NCBI RefSeq assembly: GCF_003130405.1
Contig: NZ_QEAS01000022.1
Location: 37,178 to 98,633, forward strand
DNA length: 61,456 bases
DNA from: Pararcticibacter amylolyticus
GTDB taxonomy: Bacteria; Bacteroidota; Bacteroidia; Sphingobacteriales; Sphingobacteriaceae
Reading direction: 5' to 3'
The notes below the pieces were generated by a model. The model ran no database searches. It was not told the DNA's origin and saw only the letters and a list, made by a program, of their open reading frames with translations. A program made the position numbers and the translations under genes. Every line of letters begins with the position of its first letter. Positions within the stretch are counted from its first letter, which is position 1. This document shows positions 60,201-61,456 of the stretch, in pieces.

Positions 60201-61456
60201 GCCGACAATAAGAGCCGGGCGTATGGAGCGGCGAATCCTGCTCTGACGGTTAGCTATTCAGGTTTTGTCAATGGAGACACCCCGGCGTCTATTACTGCGC
60301 CTTCAGTGTCCACAACTGCGACTACGGCGTCTGTGGCCGGAACTTATCCGATCATAGCCAGCGGTGCGGCTTCGGCAAACTATGACTTCACCTATGTGGA
60401 TGGTACGCTGACGGTCGGCAAGAAAATGGTAACGATTACGGCTGAGAACAAGAGCAAGGTCTATGGGGCAGAAAATCCTGGATTAACAGTTACTTATTCC
60501 GGCTTTGTGAATGGAGATACCCCGGCATCTATTACGGCACCGTCTGTTTCCACAACGGCAACAACTGCCTCAGCAGCGGGAACTTATCCGATCACAGCCA
60601 GCGGGGCTGCTTCGGCGAACTATGATTTCACGTATGTGAACGGAGTACTGACGGTTGGCAAAGCAATGCTGACGATTACTGCCGACAATAAGAGTAAAAT
60701 CTACGGTGCTGCTAACCCGGCGCTGACAGTAAGCTATTCTGGTTTTGTGAATGGCGATACCCCGGCATCTATAACAGCGCCTTCGGTTTCCACGACTGCG
60801 ACGACAGCATCCGTGGCGGGTACTTATCCGATCACAGCCAGCGGTGCAGCTTCGGCGAACTATAATTTTACATATGTGAACGGTGTGCTGACGGTTGGCA
60901 AAGCGATGCTGACGATCACTGCCGACAACAAGAGTAAGCTCTATGGGGCTGCAAACCCGGCACTGACAGTTAGCTATTCCGGCTTTATAAACGGGGATAC
61001 CCCGGCATCCATTACTGCACCTTCCGTTTCTACGGCTGCGACTACTGCATCGGCAGTGGGTACTTACCCGATCCAGGCCAGCGGTGCTGCTTCTGCTAAC
61101 TATGATTTTACCTATGTGAACGGTACGCTGACAGTCGGTAAAGCGATGGTGACGATAACTGCCAACAATAAAAGCAGGATCTACGGAGCTGCAAATCCGG
61201 CACTAACGGTGAGTTATTCCGGTTTTGTGAATGGCGACACCGAGGCTTCTATAACAGCACCTTCTGTTTCCACGACGGCGACTACTGCATCGGCTGCCGG
61301 AATTTATCCGATTACAGCCAGTGGTGCCGCTTCTGCGAACTACGACTTCACGTACGTGGATGGCACGCTGACAGTTGGTAAAGCGATGCTGACGATCACT
61401 GCCGACAATAAGAGCAGGATCTACGGAGCTGCAAATCCGGCACTGACAGTGAGTTA
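36249..61456 (+). CDS. Giant secreted FG-GAP/VCBS-propeller, Fn3 and MBG repeat protein (3' end outside window)
   Basis: One open frame from the ATG at 36249 to the window edge: 8,402 full codons and no stop. I checked the phase at many points, including 47040, 55260 and 61440, and it is constant. A signal peptide (SLLSLLSLSYLAKAQ) precedes the mature start QDFIKN. Up to about 56793 there are 13 modules, each with seven FG-GAP/VCBS repeats of the form W-G-D-Y-D-N-D-G-x-x-D followed by a fibronectin-III-like domain ending near YYWSVQAIDGAYAGS. A Big-like linker (VTA-type, about 56794-57047) leads to at least 18 MBG-type domains of about 80 residues (KTKVYGSANPELTLTYSGF). The FG-GAP loops resemble integrin calcium sites. 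It is likely exported and either surface-bound or released; a type IX secretion tail is expected beyond the window but not seen. Function as adhesin or carbohydrate-binding fibre is inference. Confidence 0.92.
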   Translation, partial: MNVSTGKLTSIRVFCFRLLRVSSLLSLLSLSYLAKAQDFIKNTSVLSGVQVGAGSWADYDNDGLQDVLVAGSGSTKLYRQASPGVFTVTSGVLPAGVLLPSNASVSWGDYDNDGNLDFILTGNNGSPFTRLYRQKVAGSVRTFEDVTSTVFAAAVAVERAAVKWGDYDNDGRLDILLTGLNGSTSYIRLYRQNAGGVFVDVTGVLPASGTSFYGVAEGTADWIDFNNDGKLDFFITGRNSTTRYTKLYQQDGGKFRDVTSTMMAAFSTGISNSSTSWADYNGDGLIDLLLSGDNGSGTTYVKLLAQNTAGTAFEDKSTLISNLPLLKQGTVSWADYNNDGKQDFMITGLDNASVRFVYLYQQDAAGTFSRTSAALPSDLPAVYNSSVQWADYDNNGKTDFILTGNAASGVVSLIYTNQGSFAANVKPAVPASLNSAVNYTADGPVVNFSWTAPADDLTPQGSLTYDIYVRNTGTGVLQAGPAADAATGLRRIVQQGNIQPVATTIAGLDPGNYAWSVQAVDGANTGSSFAAEKNFTLEYPRFVKKAGTAFPGLESGMSAWGDYDNDGLPDLLMTGITGNNTLKLYRQKPDGTFEDKTSLIAIPSGMSSGPGASRGTIKWGDYDNDGRLDFAFLGYNATYASATFFIYHQKTDGTFEMVTGLSVNSGSTYQVNTPGIVSGLGYAQFTDGTFNWVDYDQDGRLDIYINGYTNLPSVNYYTYLYHQKPDGTFEAKTTSINGLVPGLQNASGEWVDYDKNGLPDLLITGYSNTLGYITKLIRQTSAGVFEDVTSRIPSVPGVFKGAVKWGDYDNDGLQDFLLTGFNGSTRYFRLYRQLASGNFEDKTSLVANAAALGITDANGSALSWGDYDNDGRLDFLVTGNSSSGRITRLYRQTAAGGFEDVSALSLPWDISLGSSSNIEFADYNKDGRLDFFFSGNDNSGLRVAMIYDNRGSSVVNAVPAPPSGLTHQVNDNGTVTLSWTAGTDAETASAGLTYNVYLGTAPGTANRIPVSADLATGFGRIVQKGNLTATSFTVPVSLLDPAAPLYWSVQSVDGAYASSPFAAEKSLTLDYAKFVKKAGTSFPTGNYGTTSWGDYDNDGLLDVLVTGQNGAGMLKLYRQKADGTYEDKTSLIPVPTEIGAANFGVYQADIKWGDYDNDGLLDFAYIGYNSNNTNSYFMVYHQKSDGTFEVASGIGQRSSSTFYSYNGIMPFTKYGLFNGALNWVDYDRDGRLDLYVNGYTSFNNSYYSYLMRQKPDGTFEDKSALISSFVPAGSATTADWADYDNNGFPDLAISAYNSSNGYFFRLIRQTSRGVFENVSARVPGVIAVNGGAVKWADYDNDGLLDFIITGSNGTRYFRLYRQKTDGTFEDKSSLVADYTNIGVSDATANGAVSWGDYDNDGRLDFLISGNSNSAGRLTRLYRQTSSGTFIDASLQALPLDMPMFIYGKAEFVDFNNNGQLDFLIMGSGSTGGIQTSLYENKGSSITNTPPSAPSGLTHTLNADGSVTLSWTASTDVQTPSAGLSYSIYLGSAAGKDNKVSPSSSLSNGFRRVVQSGNSQTISYTLASEIFEPGVPYYWSVQAIDGAYAGSAFAAEKSFTLDYTKFVKKAGTTFTAGNYGTASWGDYDNDGLLDVLVAGQNGNGVLKLYRQVSDGTFEDKSSLIPIPTEIGTTHFGVYQADIKWGDYDNDGRLDFAYIGYNSYSASSYLMVYHQKADGTFEVASGMGQRSSSTFYNYPGIINVGRMGLYNGTLNWVDYDRDGRLDLYVNGLSSYNNTVYSYLFRQKADGFFEDKSSLVTSFVPAGQGMIADWGDYDNNGFPDLAISGYNTSNGYFFRLLRQTSRGVFENVTARVPGVIAVNQGGLKWADYDNDGLLDFIITGTNGTRYFRLFRQKTDGTFEDKSAQVWDYANIGITDAYGNGAVSWGDYDNDGRLDFIISGNGSSRVTRIYRQVNNGAFIDVTSQVLPLDMPSFIYGKAEFVDFNNNGQLDFLISGSGSTGGVQTLLYENKGSSAINTPPAAPTGLTHTVNADGAVTFSWTASADAQTPSSGLSYNLYLSTVAGKENKLGPASALSNGFRRIVQQGNTQTVSYTLQPDIFEPGTTYYWSVQAIDGAYAGSAFAPEKTLSLDYTKFVKVTGTSFPTGNYGATSWGDYDNDGLLDVLVTGQSSYGVLKLYRQKPDGTFEDKSSIIPVPTEIGATHFGVYQADIKWGDYDNDGRLDFAYIGYNSYSASSYFMVYHQKTDGTFEVASGTGQRSSSTFYNFNGNIPGGKMALYNGSLNWVDYDRDGRLDLYVNGISSYNGSFYSYLFRQKPDGLFEDKSGIITSLAPAGQGMMADWGDYDNNGFPDLVISGNNASIGYFFRLIRQTSRGVFENVSARVPGVIAVNYGGLKWADYDNDGLLDFILTGTNGNRYFRLYRQKTDGTFEDKSSQVWDSANLGISEAYGNGAVSWGDYDNDGRLDFLINGGTNLGRLLRLYRQTPAGTFVDVSSQVFYLDMPMFNYSKAEFVDFNNNGQLDFLVMGTGSTGGVQTSLYENKGSSSINTPPAAPAGLIHTLNEDGSVTFSWTAPADGQTPSSGLSYNLYLSTVAGKENKQGPASSLVNGFRRIVQQGHSQTTSYTLPADIFEPGVAYYWSVQAIDGAYAGSPFAAEKSFTLDYTKFVKVTTTSFLSGNYGSTSWGDYDNDGRLDVLVTGQNGNGMLKLYRQKPDGTFEDKSSIIPIPAEIGATNFGVYQADIKWGDYDNDGLLDFAYIGYNSYNGNSYLMVYHQKTDGTFEVASGIGQRSGNTTFYNYNGIMPFTRYGLYNGALNWVDYDRDGRLDLYVNGLSSFNSTHYTFLMRQRQDGVFEDKSSLISSLIPVGQGVTADWADFDNNGFPDLAISGYHPSNGYFFRLIRQTSRGVFENVSSRVPNQIAVSNGALKWADFDNDGRLDFIQTGTNGTRYFRLYRQKTDGTFEDKSSLVADYANIGISDAMGNSAISWGDYDNDGRLDFIISGYANSNRFNRIYRQISNGTFADVTLSVLPLDMPLFSYSRVEFVDFNNNGQLDFLIMGNGSTGGIQTLLYENKGSSAINTPPSVPAGLTHTMNSDGSVTFSWTASTDTQTPSAGLSYNLYLSTVSGKENKQGPASSLSDGFRRVVQFGPTQTTSYTVSPDAFDPSVTFYWSVQAIDGAYAGSAFAPEKSFSVVYPKFVKKAGTPFPNVYSGATSWGDYDNDGLLDLLIIGASNYGNIKLYRQKPDGTFEDKTSLIPFPSQISASPGVYSGDIKWGDYDNDGRLDFAYIGYSNYYGASNFFVYHQKTDGTFEVASGLVQGSSTLYNYSGIISASRTPLYNGTINWVDYDRDGRLDLYLNGQYSGNSSYYTYLYRQKPDGTFEDRTSGISYPASQSSSDWGDYDNNGFPDLLLTGYSPSYGNFTRLFRQTSAGVFADATSTIPSVPGVNEGLAKWGDYDNDGRLDFIITGSRQFRLYHQKTDGTFEDKTSLVPNASVIAVNQASNGAFSWGDYDNDGRLDFVISGNSGTGRSTRLYHQKADGSFEDHSALSLPWDVRQMNNSRVDFADYNKDGRLDFIISGYDQTGIAQTVLYDNLSTPKLNTAPVAPTGLSHVVNANGTVTLRWSPATDTQTPSGGLSYNVYFSTVAGQVNKLGPASDPANGFRRVVQQGVTQTNSYTINISGIDPGITYYWSVQAVDGAYAGSPFAPEQTFKLDYPKFVKKTGTPFLSASGASTHWGDYDNDGLLDIIIAGGNMLKLYRQTPSGGFEDKTSLINLPSNAASYAGVIDGNIKWGDYDNDGRLDFAYAGYNTSGFYNFYIYHQNAAGSFDVATGTAQNSSYTYQVQGIFNSTLYGYRYSSLNWVDYDLDGRLDLYVTGQRYDGYSDHMLFHQRSDGGFENRIGAISSYLPATHQGTAEWCDYDKDGLPDLLVSGNNYNGSANNYYVRLLKQTAPGVFTNATAKIPSIPALYGGAAKWGDYDNDGRQDFLFSGYNGTRYLKLYHQTNTGTFEDKSSLIPNAANIGVSDAGNGSLSWGDYDNDGKLDFLLTGYPQSGTYTKLFRQTSSGSFEDVSALTLPWDMPQGNNARVEFADYNNDGRLDFFYASNGSVYENRGSTKLNTVPSAPGGLTHTVNADGSVTLSWTTATDTQTPAAALSYNLYVSTEQGKANKVDAMSILSTGFRKVVQQGNLQKSSYTIRTELLDPAVTYYWSVQAVDGAYAGSAFAPEKSFRLEYPKFVKKTGTSIVSMSYSGGAWGDYDNDGLLDLIVAGSGALKLYRQTAAGGFEDKTLSINLPTNGSAPYAGVYYGDIKWGDYDNDGRLDFAYIGYSSSGYCNFYIYRQNASGTFDVASGITHNASSNWTIQGNMLNTIYGFRYGTLNWVDYDRDGRLDLYVAGQTYDNNHYIMLYRQTATGTFENKGGLISSYVPVGYHLASDWADYDNDGLPDLLTTGYNPGSGNFTRLLKQTSPGVFTNVTSKIASVPAVYTGAVKWGDYDNDGRLDFLLSGYSNGGKLKLYRQTASGSFEDKSSLILNVASLGVSDSGNGGISWGDYNNDGLLDFLLTGSSRTKLIRQNSNGTFEDVSVLSLPADMPQANNARVEFGDYNKDGRLDFYYSNTGAIYENTGSPKVNTAPVAPAGLSHTVNADGSVTLKWTAGSDAETPSASLSYNLYVSTVTGKENKLSPASALANGFRKIVQQGNLNGVTTYTIRTDLLDPDVTYYWSVQSVDGAYAGSAFAPEKTFKLDYPKFVKKAGTSFQMFYGGSMSWGDFDNDGRLDMITVGANTLKLYKQNAAGGFDDRTTLINVPSAIASYPGVHNGDIEWGDYDNDGKLDFAYMGYNGSYGYYQLFIYRQNASGSFDMVGGISQNSSGQTSIPSSGILPSGLYAPSYGTLNWVDYDRDGRLDLYVNGQYFNGSYATYLFRQKPDGTFENKGGLISSVAPAGYNSSSDWADYDNNGLPDLLLTGTNGSYFTRLIRQTSPGVFVNATSNIPSVPQIAYGTVKWGDYDNDGLLDFIMVGNGSTGGYQFKLYRQKAGGSFEDKTSIVANASKIAMTNAGYGAVDWGDYDNDGRLDFVLSGSSNSGTITKLYHQTAAGTFEDASVLSLPFDMPQAYYSTVKFADYNKDGRLDFFFSGYSGSNNAFIYENKGYSVVNTAPSVPGGLSHVVNADGSVKLSWTASTDAQTPKAGLSYNIYVSTVSGKENRTGPMSDLTSGFRRVATIGNMYENTSFTLAANVLDPATDYYWSVQAVDGAYAASAFAPEKSFRLDYPKFVRKTNTTFPAYNGSASHWGDYDNDGRLDLLMIGTNGNSNIKLFRQKPDGTFEDKSSLILVPSGLNTSTMGAYIGDIQWGDFNNDGKLDFAYMGYNGSSGYYNFFIYRQNAAGNFEVASGVARLNANYLSSIPGINKAPMSGFRQGTLRWVDYDNDGRLDLYVNGQDHTGGSTTYLYHQKTNGDFEDKTASIINYAPAGRFTSAEWIDYDKNGLPDLLLIGTANGSTGVTRLVSQTSPGVFVNATAKIPSVPGFYQGAVKWGDYDNDGRPDFLVSGMTTGGTRQFKLYHQTSNGTFEDKTALVTGNTLLTASESSISWGDYDNDGRLDFIICGYSGNPANSPRITKLYHQTQSGTFEDASSLSLPAELPPIVGGRVEFADYNNDGALDFFVTGYDPFAGQYSSIYENKGFSRFNSVPAAPANLTQVVNADRSVTLSWSAPADGETPQAGLSYNVYLTTVTGKENRMSPMAALANGFRRVVKLGNTQTTSFTISASAIVPGATHYWSVQAIDGAYAGSAFAPENSFFVDFPKYTKKAGTTFPALQYSSSSWGDYDNDGRLDLLMTGYSTATSFSAIKLYHQKTDGSFEDLTSLILFPSEVSSYPGVQQGDIKWADYNNDGRLDFAYIGYNNAYGTNNLFIFRQRTDGRFEQVSAVSQINSSSNRILSPGVLPASAKGLFKGTLNWVDYDRDGRLDLYLNGWSAASNANVTFLYRQKADGTFEDKSSLISTVAPAVESPAAEWADFDRDGLPDLMLSGINGSTRYTRLIRQTGVGVFADVSSRISGLPLVNLGSVKWGDYDNDGLLDLIMTGTTGSNTFKLYRQLPNGTFEDKTSSVVGAETLASSDSGNGGISWGDYDNDGKLDFLLTGNTATGAITRLFYQTSDGTFEDGSSLSLPLDIPQKYRGKADFADYNNDGRLDFVLSGTDATTSETFIYDNTGTFTANQKPAAPAGAVASLNADGSITFTWEKGKDDVTPQDGLNYAIYVRTADVSDYGNKVNPTAKLSNGFRRIVQRGDIQNNSFTIRNLDGAFVVGTTYYWSVQSVDGNFRGSEFAPVQSFVYGNTTFTKDNIAAFTDQLQNASANWGDYNNDGLLDVLVSGNAGTSGITKLYRQTSAGVFADLTPSGLPQLTQGAADWADYDNDGRLDFILTGKTGTGTSGITKLYHQKADGTFEDLTSTTTFPDGVPAGVFNSAVKWADFNNDGRADFMFTGNTTSTSAYISKLYAQELAADKTTIVFRDKTAMLPGLPALASGTVNWTDYNNDGLADLMLTGFNGSSRYVKLYTRSTPADAVFTDVSSSAFAVTPAGISNSAVAWGDYDNDGRMDVAMLGNTNGSVYSTKLYRNDPVTEKFVDVTAKMFPSAVNPVKNLAYGSLKWGDYDNDSKPDLLMTGSDASNVYYTLLYNQRSMPDTIFADASSVILGNINVSRGTAEFADYNNDSKLDILLTGSKSDGTSIPVTLFRSSTHNANTLPTMPSSLQADVAADNLVTLNWDAGTDSKTGQGGLNYNVFVGTAGSSQNPLSSLASGKLKVVQTGNAKATFSIIKDLPGGIYTWGVQSVDNGYGGSQFAIAPEPFVIKDKPKYTFNPLAKVYGAPEFIAATSTNTEIPVRYAVSDSSVVEITAEGKIRILRTGRILLTAYQAESEHFLAGSASDSLIITKAVLTAKPDPKSRIYKTENPELTVGYTGFAYNDDPTTLDQAPVASTTANINSPVNKYLITLSTGLDDNYTFVYKQDTLSVTRSVVTIRVDDQARDYKTANPELTFSYDGLLEGETWADIDVKPVIATAATINSDAGTYPITVSGAADANYTFAYVNGTLTIRKAVIDVVADYKTRPYGAENPVFTLNYSGFVSGDNDSVLDVKPVGTTTATVSSPVGTYPVTFIPGQDTNYDFNYTEGVLTVEKAMLTVTADPQIKGYGSDNPPLTLTYSGFMGMDDETVLDQKPEAYTTVNISSGMGIYDIFISPGSDDNYDMTYVNGLFEVTGPAITVRAVPKTKVYGSANPELTITYSGFLNGDTPDSVSMPSVSTAATATSLPGKYPITLTGGESENYNFLLVNNFLTVTKAPLTVRVAPKTRVYGTANPELTLTYDGFVNGDDESAVTAPVMTTMATTASVPGKYPIILSGGSSDKYHFIFVNDTLTVTKAALTVKADAKSRNYGQGNPALTMNYSGFVNGDSVSAIIPPSITTTATPASAGGKYPITLSGGSSDKYSFILVNDSLTVGKAQLRITADDKTKTYGAANPSFTMSYSGFLNGDTVSAITPPVVSSIATAASGAGTYPIVLTGGSAANYDLLLQNGTLTVNKAQLHVTAADTSKIYGMPNPVLPLRYAGFANGDTESSLSSKPEVSTTATTGSPAGTYPISVTGGSSDNYTFIYTNGTLTVGKAHLTITADAKTKVYGTANPVLTATYTGFVNGNTPGSLASLPSLSTTAGTMSGAGTYPVTVTGGASPNYDFTYVNSTLTVSPATLTVTADSLSRNYGVQNPPLTFSYSGFAGSDNENSLISKPVATTTAQVNSPIGTYPVTISGGTSPNYNFVYKNSTLTVGKTMLTVTAMPKTKVYGSANPELTLVYSGFQAGDSESSITPPVISTTATAASPAGTYPIIVSGGASSNYDFTYVNSTLTVTKAPLTVTADNKNKVFGAANPALTVTYSGFVNGDTEASVTAPAVSTSATPASPAGTYPITASGAASSNYEFTYVNGTLTVGKAMLTITADNKSRAYGAANPALTVSYSGFVNGDTPASITAPSVSTTATTASVAGTYPIIASGAASANYDFTYVDGTLTVGKKMVTITAENKSKVYGAENPGLTVTYSGFVNGDTPASITAPSVSTTATTASAAGTYPITASGAASANYDFTYVNGVLTVGKAMLTITADNKSKIYGAANPALTVSYSGFVNGDTPASITAPSVSTTATTASVAGTYPITASGAASANYNFTYVNGVLTVGKAMLTITADNKSKLYGAANPALTVSYSGFINGDTPASITAPSVSTAATTASAVGTYPIQASGAASANYDFTYVNGTLTVGKAMVTITANNKSRIYGAANPALTVSYSGFVNGDTEASITAPSVSTTATTASAAGIYPITASGAASANYDFTYVDGTLTVGKAMLTITADNKSRIYGAANPALTVS
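36360..56793 (+). repeat. Thirteen tandem modules of seven FG-GAP blades plus one Fn3 domain
   Basis: Module starts, at the Tyr/Phe codon of the Y-x-K-F-V-K join: 36360 (mature start), 37863, 39459, 41052, 42639, 44229, 45822, 47385, 48939, 50478, 52050, 53643 and 55239. Modules 2-12 are 1,539-1,596 bases long. Every module has exactly seven DxDxDG-type loops, 91 in all. Blades keep position-specific sequences between modules: blade 2 is IKWGDYDNDGRLDFAYIG, blade 3 is LNWVDYDRDGRLDLYVNG, blade 4 is close to ADWGDYDNNGFPDLAISG. Modules 3-6 are the most alike; modules 1 and 13 are the most diverged. Confidence 0.9.
57048..61456 (+). repeat. MBG-type domain array, about 240-bp period, continuing past the window
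   Basis: Units start near 57048, 57289, 57530, 57776, 58018, 58258, 58498, 58738, 58978, 59220, 59463, 59709, 59949, 60189, 60429, 60669, 60909, 61149 and 61389 (the last is cut). Each opens with LTVTADNKSKVYGAANPALT or a variant and closes with NYDFTYVNGTLTVGKA. The first ten to twelve units are diverged and vary by a few codons. From 59949 on the spacing is exactly 240 bp, and from 60189 on the units are nearly identical in protein and DNA. Confidence 0.9.

Noticed and set aside
36249-61456. Many short open frames of 60-140 codons on both strands inside the giant gene
   Set aside because: They recur at the same place in each repeat module, overlap the long intact frame and have no family features; they are shadows of repetitive coding DNA.
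60189-61456. Regular tandem repeat that could be mistaken for a CRISPR array
   Set aside because: The 240-bp units are in-frame coding sequence with no short repeat/unique spacer alternation and no cas genes nearby.

Overview
The window is chromosomal DNA from a Bacteroidota bacterium, probably a free-living member of the Sphingobacteriaceae or a relative (Pedobacter/Mucilaginibacter type). The case rests on two SusC/SusD pairs, lipoprotein signals of the xxxC type, weak Shine-Dalgarno use, a TTG-N21-TAnnTTTG promoter and many glycan-degrading enzymes. I see no rRNA, tRNA, insertion sequence, phage gene or CRISPR array.

Layout. (1) 9-6486, plus strand: a seven-gene operon for sugar oxidation and keto-sugar handling. 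It holds a Gfo/Idh/MocA dehydrogenase, three xylose-isomerase-like TIM barrels, a c-type cytochrome lipoprotein, a DUF1080 (3-keto-glycoside hydrolase family) lipoprotein and a nucleoside-symporter-type MFS permease. (2) 6542-7441, minus: an AraC-type regulator. Divergent from it lies a 1,129-residue DUF5107-TPR protein (7542-10931). (3) 11005-21074, plus: an alpha-galactoside utilisation locus with SusC, SusD, a sugar porter, aldose 1-epimerase, CutC and a GH36 alpha-galactosidase. (4) 21126-28604, minus: a small YtxH protein, then a beta-glucan-type locus read right to left as SusC, SusD, a PKD lipoprotein and a GH16 glucanase. (5) 29320-35477, plus: a membrane-spanning propeller/Y_Y_Y/LuxR-HTH regulator, then L-rhamnose mutarotase and a GH78 alpha-L-rhamnosidase. 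(6) 35538-35744: a small DUF3606 protein. (7) 35745-36248: an intergenic stretch with a probable 24-codon minus-strand gene and its own terminator.

(8) From 36249 to the end of the window runs one uninterrupted reading frame with no stop: more than 8,402 codons, incomplete at its 3' end. It encodes a secreted protein of very regular design. After a signal peptide come 13 modules of about 1.54-1.6 kb. Each module has exactly seven FG-GAP/VCBS repeats, enough for one seven-bladed beta-propeller, followed by one fibronectin-III-like domain. After 91 blades the protein changes to an array of about 80-residue MBG-type domains, 18 complete plus a nineteenth cut by the window edge. The last ones are almost identical at a 240-bp period. 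This is the most striking object in the window.

How the parts fit: SusC/SusD pairs import oligosaccharides released by surface GH16 or other enzymes. GH36, GH78, GalM and RhaM release and epimerise galactose and rhamnose, and the first operon may process oxidised (3-keto) sugars. The giant protein is most likely a surface or extracellular adhesive or carbohydrate-binding fibre; its link to the sugar loci is only positional.
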